This document shows, one piece after another, positions 53,995 to 64,000 of a DNA stretch of 64,000 bases (position 1 is the stretch's first letter; every line of letters begins with the position of its first letter). The notes below the pieces were generated by a model. That model made no database searches. It was not told where the DNA came from and saw only the letters and a program-made list of their open reading frames with translations. Source of the DNA: Ctena decussata. Lineage: Eukaryota > Mollusca > Bivalvia > Lucinida > Lucinidae. A program made the position numbers and the translations under genes. The stretch spans positions 55,171,197-55,235,196 of the forward strand of contig OZ022499.1 of the NCBI GenBank assembly GCA_963989385.1. Reading direction: 5' to 3'.

Positions 53995-54293
53995 ACGTAC
54001 ATGTTTTGTTTGGACTGTGCATGTTCTCAATCTGATCAGAGCTATTCCCGACTTTAGTGAGGGCAAATGGTCAGTATGTGTAGAATAACCTGAGACTTTG
54101 ATAGTGACACATACGTAAATCAGTGTCGTATGTCCTTCAGAAAAAGATGTGTTCGGGTATAATCTTGGTTTCTTTCTCTCTTTTTTTCGCGTTTCTTACG
54201 CCTCTAAAGCGGTCATTTCAAATTGTAATTAATATAAATTGTAGTTCGGTGGTCACTAAGAATTTCAGTCTTATAAAGATTCGCCTTATAATT

Positions 54294-54529
54294 GAGCCAC
54301 GACACGAGAAAACCAACAATGTGGTTGTGCGCCCAGCGCAGACTCAGATCAGCCTAGGCATCCGCCTAGTCTGATCAGACTCTTCACTAAGCGCTTAAAG
54401 GGTAGCTAAGGGTCTAAGCTACCTCCATGCGGACAGCGAAGACTCTGATCAGACTGGGCGGATGCCCAGGCTGACCTGAGTCTGCGCTGGGCGCACAACC
54501 ACATTGTTGGTTTTGTCGTGTCGCGGCTC
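54294..54529 (-). mobile_element. PAL236 palindromic MITE, full length 236 bp
   Basis: Termini GAGCCACGACACGAG and CGTGTCGCGGCTC. AATT duplication at 54290-54293 and 54530-54533. Confidence 0.93.
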
Positions 54530-54999
54530 AATTAGTTTAAAACTCTACATGACGTAAGGATTAGCGTTGGTGTTAAATGGTAAAGAGATGAAGATATTTT
54601 GCATGGTACAAAGAATTACAATGATAAGTTTATATAACAACGATCCCACAAGTTGCTTGCCCAAATGGCCTAAAATTCTTTTTTTCAAACCTTATCGTAA
54701 GTGCAGAGTTCGCAGTTCCAAATGCTGATAAAAACTCATCAAACAGAAGCGGCCATAGTATCAAACACTAAAACGATTGAAATGAAAAAAAGTCTTGATA
54801 ATATGTATATACAGAGCTGTACTATCAGCATTTTTTAAGTGCATATGCCACAATCTGAAAGGATCAAATAGTTGAAGCTGTTCCATATGATACAATAATA
54901 AAAGTACCGCAGGCACTGCCTAATACATGTACCCCGTCACTGCTGGGCATTGCAACGAAGTATTTAAAAATGGTCTATATACCGATGAAGTTTCATTCA

Positions 55000-55565
55000 G
55001 ATATTCCATATGGTAAAGGGACACCAGGTAAAAAAAATATGTCGTATGTATCAAGGGCAGGTAACTCAAGAACTGGAAAGGTCAGAGTGACGGTCCATTG
55101 TCACAATATTAAACCTTTGATGTTGAACATATCCGTGAAGTTTCAAACTATTTTCGAGATCTATCAAAGGCAGATAACTCATGAACTTGAAGGGACAGAG
55201 TAACTATCCTTAGTAATAACAAGTAACCATTTATGTGAAACATATCTGTGAAGTTTTATTCAGATATTCCATACAATAAAGGAATTTCAGGTGAAATGAC
55301 AACAACATTTTTCAGATGTATCAAGGACGGATAACTCATGAACTTGAAAGGTAAGACTGACCGTTCTTAGTCACAATATATAACTTTACTGTGATATTCC
55401 ATATAGTAAAGGAACTACAGGTAAAAATCATTTTTCAGATCTATCAAGGGCGGATAACTCAAGAAATTGAAAGGTAAGACTGAGACGGTCCTTAGTCACA
55501 ATATGTAACCTTTGATGTTGAACATATTTGTGAAAATTCATTCAGATATCACAAATAGTAAAGAA
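55000..55565 (+). repeat. Tandem-core element, units about 115-156 bp
   Basis: Marks TATCAAGG.C.G.TAACTCA.GAACT at 55046, 55161, 55317 and 55440. Each is followed by GGTAAGACTGA.GGTCC.TAGTCACAATA and GAACATAT..GTGAAGTTT. The 77-codon frame at 54970-55203 lies in it and is not a gene. Confidence 0.65.
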
Positions 55566-55631
55566 ATATGTCTTCAATTTCTTTCGTGATCATTAGGTCA
55601 TCACAACTCTGCAATCATGTTTTATTCCAGG

Positions 55632-56260
55632 AGACTCGACTGTTAATCAACTAGTCGATGTCTACAATACATGATCCTTTGTAAAGCTCTAGATGAAGGC
55701 AAAGAAGTACGAGCAATTTTTGTGACATAAGCAAAGCTTTTGATAGAGAATGGCATAGAGGTCTCCTTTTCAAACTTCAGTCCGCAGGTATTTCTGGATT
55801 TCTTCTACAGTGGTTTACGGATTATTTACATAACAGAAAGCAACGAGTAATCTTGCCTGGTGCAAATTCTGACTGAACATCTGTTAACTGTGGAGTCCCT
55901 CAAGGCTCTATTCTTGGCCCCCTGCTTTTTCTTTTATATATTAACGATATTGTAGAAAACATTAACTCATCTATAAGATTGTTTGCAGATGACACAAGTC
56001 TGTATATTATTGTTGATGATCCTTTGAAGCTGCAAACCAGTAAATTCTGATTTATCAAAAATTCATCAATGGGCAACGAAATGGCTAGTAAAATTTAGTC
56101 CGGTAACATCAGAATCAGTCTTTTTTTCCAGAAAACACATCAAACCCCACCAGCCCCTGTTAGGTTAAATCAAACACAAGTAACTGAAGTAGTGTTTGTA
56201 AGGCTCAGTAAACGTGCTTTTAGGTATATACTTGGACATGGTTATCTATACCTTGCAGAA
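55632..56260 (+). pseudogene. LINE reverse transcriptase fossil (Jockey/CR1-like)
   Basis: In order: DSTVNQLVDVYN, a frameshift at about 55720, FCDISKAFDREWHRGLLFK (first catalytic Asp at about 55724), [28 protein letters not shown] (FADD, Asp codons 55988 and 55991), a break near 56045, then DLSKIHQWATKWLVKFSP, the thumb region. An in-frame TGA at 55874-55876 replaces what is usually Trp. About 200 residues of RT survive; the endonuclease and ORF1 are absent. It is a decayed, 5'-truncated copy. The clade is inferred from motif wording. Confidence 0.88.
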
Positions 56261-56833
56261 ATATTTCGTTCAGATCACTAACGTATCATAATTTTTGCTG
56301 TTTCTCATGCATTCAGTATTCTAGTATATCATAACAGCCAGTCCATGGATCAGATACTGGAATTATTAACATTAAACCATGTAAAAATTTAAAGGTACCA
56401 TTAATAATGTAGTTGATGGTGAACAATTGAGAAAATAAGACTATTTCACATGACATAGTCTCTTTATAGCAAAGATAGTATGTCAAAAATGTCAAAATCA
56501 AGGGACATAATTTTACAGGGGTGTATCCTAGCCCATATCTACCTACCACTGACGCATAAAAATGCATCATATTGTCATGCCTGTATACGAAGCTTAACAA
56601 TGAGGGTTTTTTGTATTTTACTCATTTAAAATATTGTTAAACATGTAAGGCTAGCATCTATGTGCCAAAGTGCAATTCTCAATAATTTTGAGAAATACTG
56701 TAAACGTATAGTACTGCAAACTTCAATCTGTCCTTACTACCGTATAATTTTTTAACACTCCATTCACAAAAAGCTATAGATTTAACACGGAATCAGTATA
56801 AACAATGTCTACGTTATTAGTTAGAATATAGAC

Positions 56834-57433
56834 CAGTCTGGGGACTTACGGTTTTCCATCACGCACATTTGTGATGGTCAGCCATAACTCTTACATTTTC
56901 TTTAGCCCAACTCCTTAAAATGACAATTAAACTCACTTTCAGCGTTCAGTGTGGCCTGTCTACGCTTAAAATTGATATTTGGTCCAGTCCTTAACTATCC
57001 TTAGAATAAACAGTTTGTATTTTGGTTATTTCTCCAGAAGTGTGGCCAAAATTAGGTAAATATTGGTGTGTATTTGGCTTGTTTTATTCCCAAGTAAATA
57101 CTTTTTACTTTCTACTTTTCTATCCTGTTACGACCAAAACTGTGTACAATGCTTGCTTTTTCGCAAGAGCTACTAATTGTATGAGTTACTCAAAGTTTTG
57201 CACCAGTTTCTCAATTGAAAAGTACTTGAGGGTTTTTGGTTTTGTTTTGGTCAGCCATAACACTAGAAGAAACTAACATAATAATGATTATGGTTTTCCA
57301 TTTCATATGTAGTGACATTTTATGGTAATAATGTTAGTAATTATGTTATGGTAAGCCGTAATGTCAGTTCGTTTAAAATGCATGGTTAACCATCACAAAT
57401 GTGCGTGATGGAAATCCATAAGTCCCCAGACTG
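56834..57433. mobile_element. 600-bp inverted-terminal-repeat element, 5-bp flank repeat
   Basis: CAGTCTGGGGACTTACGG at the left is mirrored by TAAGTCCCCAGACTG at the right. About 44 bp pair, including CATCACGCACATTTGTGATG. Flanks are TAGAC at 56829-56833 and 57434-57438. The 84-codon frame inside (57022-57276) is not transposase-like. The GGTCAGCCATAAC phrase occurs twice inside. Non-autonomous DNA transposon, superfamily unknown. Confidence 0.8.
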
Positions 57434-57438
57434 TAGAC

Positions 57439-58240
57439 AGACAATAGGCTAGACGAATACGCAAATGAGAAGGCACCAACAGCCATTAAGTGGTAGATGC
57501 GAAAACTGACAGTATGTCTGTCGTTCAAGATACAATCTCCTAGTACAGTCTACTAAAACTGTGCATTTTCCGTTTGAGATAATTATATAACTTTATATCC
57601 TAACCTTCTTTGTACAGATTTCTAGTCTTATGCAATTTTCCCTTTCTAAATAAAACAGATTTAGATGAAATAACAAAATTTATGATCAAACCATTAAACA
57701 CATAACGCACCTTAAATATAAGGATAAACATTTTACAGCCAAAGAGAGGTCATCTTGGGATAGGAGCACAACTTAGAGAATTTTTAAGTTAATAAACAAA
57801 AAAGATAAATATTTTGAGATAAAATCGGTCGGCCTTATACAAAAAGCGACAAAGGGTTAAAATAACATGAATGTATTAGAGGGCATTGAAAAGTTACTGA
57901 TGCAAATGCACAATGAACATACCAAAAGGAGCAATAGCGTCATAAGCACTGTTTGGTAAACAAAACTTATACTGACTCACATCAATAAATGCCCTTATTC
58001 TTGACCCGACCGTGCATGTACGGGTTTGCCTGAACAGCCAGACTTGGAATATTTAGTCATGACGCAGCTCATAATATTAAAAGTGAATGATTATACTATC
58101 AGGGGACGACATTGTGCCATTGAACGTATTTGCCTCCGTACTAAATGAAAGTTAGACTTAAAGAACAATTGTTTCCTGAAAAAGTAGAGCCCGTTTTTGA
58201 AAGAGTTGTCCTGAGTCACACATGTTTCCACCTGGTACAC
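57439..58240. other. No feature recognised
   Basis: Ordinary AT-rich spacer. Confidence 0.4.
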
Positions 58241-58247
58241 ATATTTG

Positions 58248-58320
58248 AATCAAAACTGAATCAACATTGTATCAACGTCATGCTGTTGAATCAACGCTGA
58301 TTCAACGTTGCTTCGATGTC
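58248..58320. repeat. GAATCAACRTTG-type repeat
   Basis: TGAATCAACATTGTATCAACG, then GTTGAATCAACGCTGATTCA and ACGTTG. Short alternating direct and inverted ATTCAAC units. Confidence 0.6.
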
Positions 58321-58377
58321 CGCACTTGCATGGTTTGTTTGCTTTTCTAAAACTTGCGGAAAACATGAAGGCTTACC

Positions 58378-58406
58378 ACACACACAAACACATACACACA
58401 CACACC
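58378..58406. repeat. (AC)n microsatellite, interrupted
   Basis: CACACACAAACACATACACA and so on over about 28 bp. Confidence 0.85.
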
Positions 58407-59239
58407 TCAAACGCTAATCAATGTTTTATTGAATTTCGATATACATGTAGTTTTAATTTATTGGAACAGTGGTGTCTGGACAAACAGTGGAGACCCAGAT
58501 CGGAATGCCTCATATCACGGCCTTCGCCGTTTGCCATTTCGGAAAACCATTTTTTTGGCAAATCGACGGTGAGTAACATCAAAACTGAGATAATACTAAT
58601 AAATGGTTAAGATTTATCGGTACACCTTTATATTTTCCTACCATTTTTTCCAATGGAGAAAACTTTTGCGCTTCCTGATTGCTTCCTGGGGACGAAGGCT
58701 TTCCAAGAACAGAGTCTACTCTAAAAAGTTTGCTCCTTTAAAAGGGTGGCAGAAATGAAAATAAAAAAGTTTCTTCCCTGCAAATTCGTCATTTACATGT
58801 TAGAAATAATGTATCCAATTACATGTATTTAGGAAACTACAGTACTTTTTATGGTGAATGGAAACATTTGTAGGGGAAGCAACACTGTAATGTCACTTTT
58901 TTCTCCCTTATGACTACTGGTCAAGTATGGAAGAAAAGCATTTGCTCCTCTAGACTCCAACGTTTTCCTTCAATAGTCAATCTAATTTAGAAAAAAGCTT
59001 TGCTATCTAAGCAAGCAAAGAGAAAGTCACAAAAGTTGCTCCTGTTTCTAAGTAGATGGTTGTCCAGGGACAACTTGTCGAGCCCGCTGTTTGCTTTAGT
59101 GACGTATAAGTATGTCAACAGTGAGGCTCACTGCTTCACTCACTTATTAGAAAGACGCCAAACAATACCATGCTTATACCGCATATTTCTACTTTAAATT
59201 TTTCATTAAGCAAAGCAAGTTGAACTAATGGCCATGACA

Positions 59240-60280
59240 AACTAAATTTATGACAATTTTATCGTTTGACCTTCAAATCTGACCTTGACTTTGGACCTAT
59301 CTGAACCAACATTTCAACTCATCAAGGGAACAAATGTGCCAAATTATTTTGAAATAAATGCATAAACATACCATTAAAGGCTTGGACAACTCTACTTATG
59401 ACAACTTTATCATTTGACCTTCAAGTGAGACCTTGACCTTGGACCAACCTGAATAAATATTTAACAGGAGAAGAACTAAATAAGCATTTATGCTTTCGTT
59501 CTGATCCAATTGTTTGTATCATGTTTATATTGTGATCATGTACAGTTTATGATACAATAAATATGTTTAAACTAAATATTTAATATGACACTTCTACTCA
59601 TCAAGGCGAACAATTATGCCAAAACTGTTTTGAAATACATCTATAAGTATAGAAGTTATGGCCCAGACAAGCCTATTTATGACCATTTTGTCATGTGGCC
59701 TTCAACTGTGACCTTGACCTTGGATCTACCTGAACGAATATTTCAAATGGCACTTTTACTCATCTAGGAGAACTATAGTGCCTAATTATTTTGAAATCCA
59801 TGCATAAATGTAGCTTTAATGGCCCGGACAATCTCAATTTTGACACTTTTATCATTTGACTTTCAAGTGTGAAGTGTGACCCTGACCTTGGACCTACCTG
59901 ACCAAATGTTTCAAATGGCACTTTTACTTATCAAGGAGAACAATTTTGCCAAATTATTTGGAATTCCTTTTCTTTTAAATGTAGCTGTAATGGCCCGGAC
60001 AAGCTCAATTTATGACCATTTTACCATTTGACCTTCAAGTGTGACCTTGACGTTGAACCTATCTGAACGAAAGTTTCGAATGGCACTCCTACTGATCAAG
60101 GAGAAGAAGTGTTCCAAATTATTTTGTAATCCATGCATAAATGTAGAAGTTATGGCCCGGACAAATTCGGACGGACGCATGCACGCACTAACGCACGCAC
60201 GCACGCGCGCACGCACATACACCGAACTGAAGTTGTGACAACTATGTCTCCCTCACCGCAAGCGGGCTCGACAAAAATAG
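59240..60280 (+). repeat. Tandem-core element, about 148-170-bp units
   Basis: Marks (T)GACCTTGACCTTGGACCTAC at about 59281, 59429, 59710, 59879 and 60043. Each unit has TTTATCATTTGACCTTCAAG, CTGAA..AA.ATTTCAAATGG and CA.TATTTTGAAAT.CATGCAT. One unit near 59460-59570 is degraded. The element ends with a GGACGGACG/(ACGC)n tract at 60168-60214, then CTATGTCTCCCTCACCGCAA and GCGGGCTCGAC, the same CACCGCAAGCGGG cap seen at the head of 17931-19392. Confidence 0.75.
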
Positions 60281-62620
60281 CGAAAAACATTAAGATGTAC
60301 CCATACACCTTAATTAGATTAACTCCATTGATTAAACATTGATTAAAAAGTATTTTAATTGATCATGACTTCCAAAGTGACAGTCGTTTGGCCTTTAAAG
60401 TAAGAACACTAAAAATGTCACTTTTGTTTCCCGTCAAAACATGGGCTCATTATGCAAGGAGTCTACTTTTAAATATCTGCCAATACAGACTTTGTCCCAA
60501 TACCTTAAAATAATGTAGACTAAGATTATCAAAGAAGCAATTAGACAGAACAAAAAACGCATTGAGCAAAGTGTCTCTTAAAATTATGTCGAAATTTGAA
60601 AATCAATTACATAAGACTTTATCTTATTTTTCAAACCTAGTACTGAATAAACTGTTATGCCCTTGAATTAAACAAGATTTGTATGCGGTCTTATATGCCC
60701 GAGTTTGTGTCACTGTGAAATCTGATTCCTGAAGCACGACTGTTCGACATACATTAACTTATAATCTCGGGCTTAAACCTTGTTATATAAATGTATCCTC
60801 TCTGTATGGAATACTGTCTGATAACTATTATTATTTTACATAAGATGAGTGATGTTTTGTCCCGTCTTAAGTTTTATTTTTAAATGGAATATATGCTAAT
60901 ACTACGTTTGCTGCTATTTTGCAATTTCCCAAATAAAATGTACGTATCGTCCTTATTTTACATAAAGACTAAAAGAGTCTAAAGAAAAAATCCTTTTGCA
61001 ATGCTTAATATGCATATAGTGACCTTAACATTACTCTGAAGGGCAATAGTAGCCAAACATAACGAATCAGCACTGAATTAAAGTTAAAGGTTATAGAAAA
61101 GTATGTTGTGAAATACTGAGCTTCTGACTATTGATGACCTTCAGGCCGAGGTCAAGGTCAATATATGCTTATACAACATTGCTTTACAAATGGAAACATG
61201 CATATTCGGTACATTTATGCTGACTGGCTGTGTGAAATCTATGAGTAAACTCTGTCTAGTATAATCTTGACATTGACCTTGAAGATGATTTCATGGCCAT
61301 TTATAATTAATCATAACCAGCGCTCTAACAATTCGTAATTTTTAATTTGCATCACTTTGGTCAGAATTACATACCAATTAAGGAGCTTCTGTCAATGATA
61401 TTTGTCTGATCTCAAGGAAATTTAAAAGTAAAAAACGTTTATGATTCATATCAATCAATTGTTTCCTCTTTTCGACCATTAACAGCACGGGACATGTCAC
61501 GTTAAGGAAAACGCTATTGCAAAGTGTGAAGCAGACTTTTGTTTGTACAGACAGTTTAGCATATGTGGCATGCCAAGCAGGGAAGGCAAAACTTTCCGAA
61601 ACAACTGGTACGCCTTTATTTCATTGGGAGGCTTTTACGGAGAAAAGGTCTGCCTGCACTATTAACTCATTTTAGGACTATGTACGGTTTCTGAACTTGC
61701 CATGCACATTGCACTGCACTATTAATATATAATTACCACTGTCTCTGACGAACATTTTGTATCGTTTGTAAAATCTTAAAATTTGCATTTCACTTTCACT
61801 TAACGCGCAGGCAGTTTTTGCATCTTTTTAGCGCTTTTAACTAAAACATGAGAAGCTATACCTCATTACAGCTAATTTCACCCTTTCAACCGATTTTAAG
61901 TCAAACGCAATACACAGCGAAATGACGTTGTCTTAGACTGTTGAGAACCCCTCACGGATAAAACCGGACTGTCGTTGTTTCGTAACCTTTTCCAACTGCC
62001 ATTGTGATCTCAAGTTACTCATCTGAAGCATCTTTCGAAGACAGTTACAGTTAATTTCCAGACGTGACATCCGGTAAAATACGTTACCCATGTCTGTGGT
62101 TCCGAGTTGAAAAAGAATAGATTATTCTAGCAGGCAAGCGAAAATGCGATAGTCCGCGAATTCAACCAGAAAATCGGGATGTTTTCAGCTGTTATTAAAG
62201 ACCAGTTCATTTTTATTTTAGGGGAGATGGATATACTTTTAGTGGAACTCGTCCGTTTTCATATTCGTCTCCGTTCTCAAGGGGTCAACTCTGAAAGGAA
62301 AGACGCACCTTCTTTCCTTTAAAGACCTGGATTTTTGTCATTAGTAAATTATGTAATCCTTATCTAATCCAATAAACAATCTTCTCTGGCTAGCCAGTCT
62401 TCTCTAGACCAGTGTCCCAGCAGTCTCTTTGGGAGGCCCAAAATGGGGGAAATCAATAACAGAGATACCTTGATAATAAGCTTTACTTGCATCAGTATTC
62501 TTCAAAGTTAGATGTAGAAAAACATTTTTGATACATATATTTTGGTAATGTTTACAAAATCTTAAGTTCACATCTTTCCCTTTTCACAATTAAAATTCAT
62601 TTTAAGAGAAGCGAAAATAA
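60281..62620. other. No gene recognised
   Basis: About 2.3 kb of ordinary sequence. GACCTTCAGGCCGAGGTCAAGG and GACATTGACCTTGAAGATG near 61137 and 61268 suggest a decayed tandem-core remnant. An AAAGGAAAG/CTTTCCTTT inverted pair lies at about 62296-62322. Confidence 0.4.
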
Positions 62621-62929
62621 AATTATTTACTCTGTGGAAAAAAAATATTGATAATTATAAATCCATAATTGACAAATCACAGTCTATAACCAACAAAAAC
62701 TACAGTATCAGTTCTTGTAAAAACAAACGAACTTTGACCAATTCACTGTTTTCAAAAGGTGTGAAAAACATGTATAATGTCACCAAACTGCTCAAAATAC
62801 AGGTTTTGCAATTTATTTAAAACTGGAAGTCTTTTGGGTCTCTGAAGTGATCCTTGAAACAAAATTTCATCTTCAAATCTTGCATATTTTCTTGTTTTTG
62901 AAATTATAATAATGGCTAATGCATTAAAT

Positions 62930-63235
62930 TACTGAGCACTTGACTTACTTCACAAAAAAAAAAATAAAAAAAAAAAAATAGATAAATAGAAATTATATAA
63001 AAATAAGTGAATAAAATATATATATGAAAGTAAAAATAAAAATAACATATCAAAAATATAATAAAAAATAAAGTAGTTAGTGAGTGATAATACATGAAAA
63101 TATTTGTGATAAGTATTCAATTTTCAATTATTTTTTTTTCTTTCCTCAAGTTCTTTTTTTTTTTTTTTTTGCCTTTTTTTCCTTTTCTTTTCTTTCTTTC
63201 TTTTCTTTTTCTTTTTCTTTTTAAATTAATATTTG
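62930..63235. repeat. AT-rich low-complexity and pyrimidine tract
   Basis: A-rich run (62955-62990), (AT)n near 63017, then a T- and C-rich tract from 63125 to 63221. Confidence 0.8.
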
Positions 63236-63752
63236 AGTATTCTTTGACTGTTAATTAGCCAAATATATTTTACAAATTATAGAAAATATTGTTCTGATCT
63301 CTTACATTTTGACTGATGCATGAGTTTATCCCACTAGGGCCTCTCAGGCAGGCAGTGATTTCAGCACTGCATTGTTTTATGACCCATTATAATGAGGTGA
63401 TTAGGAGGTGCCTTTAATTTTCTTATCACTTGTTTATTGGAGGGGATTAGTATGGGGGGGTCAAAATGATAGAACAAAATCCGGGCCTTTAAGAGTGAAC
63501 CCCATTTTGGAAGGCTATGTCGTCCACAGAAGAAAAGAGGAAGTCACTTAAAGTTGTTCTCCGTTGAAGATTGGTTGAAAATCATGGAGGTGTACCCATA
63601 TATCCTAACCCTTTTTTAACTAGTGGACTTGTCCATCCTAAACGTTTGGATGACTCCATTTATAATTGTAGGGGTTTCTGGTGGATGTTTTCATACCTTT
63701 CATTTAGATATCATACACAGAGCTCCTATGGCAAGCCAAATGCACACTAATT

Positions 63753-64000
63753 AGAAAAACCTGGTTTTTCTCAGAAAAACCTGGTTTTGCGATTTGATAA
63801 ACCAGGTTTTTCTCAGATAAACCAGGTTTTTCTCTTGATATCATAGGTTTCTCAGAAAAACCAGGTTTTTCTCTGATAAACCAGGTTTTTCTCTTGATAT
63901 CATAGGTTTCTCAGAAAAACCTGGTTTTTCTTTGATAAACCAGGTTTTTCCTCGCAAAACCTGGTATTTCAACAGAAAAACCTGGTTTTTCTGTGATATA
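63753..64000. repeat. Array of AACCWGGTT palindromes, reaching the window end
   Basis: Ten palindromic units AAACC(A/T)GGTTT occur from 63757 onward, mostly 19-21 bp apart, each separated by TTCTCAGA/TTCTCTGATA-type spacers. A longer spacer CTTGATATCATAGGTTTCTC occurs twice, giving a higher-order period of about 57 bp. The array continues past the window. Units are inverted, not direct, so it is not a CRISPR. Confidence 0.9.

Noticed and set aside
54970..55203. 77-codon ORF as a small gene
   Set aside because: Overlaps the start of a tandem-core repeat whose other units encode the same wording with stops.
63753..64000. CRISPR-like array
   Set aside because: Repeats are 10-14 bp palindromes with repetitive, not unique, spacers, in a eukaryotic context. 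It is a palindromic minisatellite.

Overview
The window looks like non-coding, repeat-dense nuclear DNA of a bivalve mollusc. The evidence is AT-rich composition, many short frames with no long ORF, tRNA-derived SINEs, mariner and LINE fossils, several palindromic MITE families, and tandem-core elements that carry GGAC/GTCC microsatellites. The bivalve assignment rests on recognising repeat styles (GGGTTTAACGGCCC-type SINE tails, CACCGCAAGCGGG caps, GACGGACGG tracts) and is an inference. The species cannot be named. No bacterial, viral or organellar gene set is present, and no complete protein-coding gene was recognised.

Layout. 1-17 kb: sparse sequence with an inverted repeat (961-1156), five copies of a 236-bp palindromic element (called PAL236 here), a pogo-type MITE, SINE fragments and one possible exon (16675-16981). 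17-24.6 kb: a mariner fossil, a tandem-core element (17931-19392), two foldback repeats, the first PAL222 element (a second palindromic family) and a ~450-bp tandem array (22830-24569). 25-35 kb: more PAL236 copies, a perfect snapback hairpin, a chimeric LINE fossil and the second pogo-type MITE. 35.27-40.30 kb: a ~5-kb foldback-like structure whose 0.65-0.75 kb inverted arms are each built of tandem subrepeats, around a G-rich, strand-asymmetric core. 41-46 kb: a minisatellite, then a ~165-180-bp tandem array split by two later insertions, one of them a nested composite with a perfect 41-bp snapback. 46-54.5 kb: PAL236 copies, four SINEs or SINE fragments (three with clear target-site duplications) and two weakly supported spliced transcripts. 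55-60.3 kb: tandem-core elements, a LINE reverse transcriptase fossil and a 600-bp inverted-repeat element. 60.3-64 kb: mostly unremarkable, ending in an array of AACCWGGTT palindromes that runs off the window.

There is no operon or pathway to describe. The biology here is genome dynamics. PAL236 accounts for 14 copies, eight of them exactly 236 bp and eleven with matching 4-bp AWWT target-site duplications. Several one-off perfect hairpins and duplicated-arm foldbacks suggest an active process that makes inverted repeats. All gene-model calls are exon-level inferences from splice-site-like sequence and open frames, without homology support.
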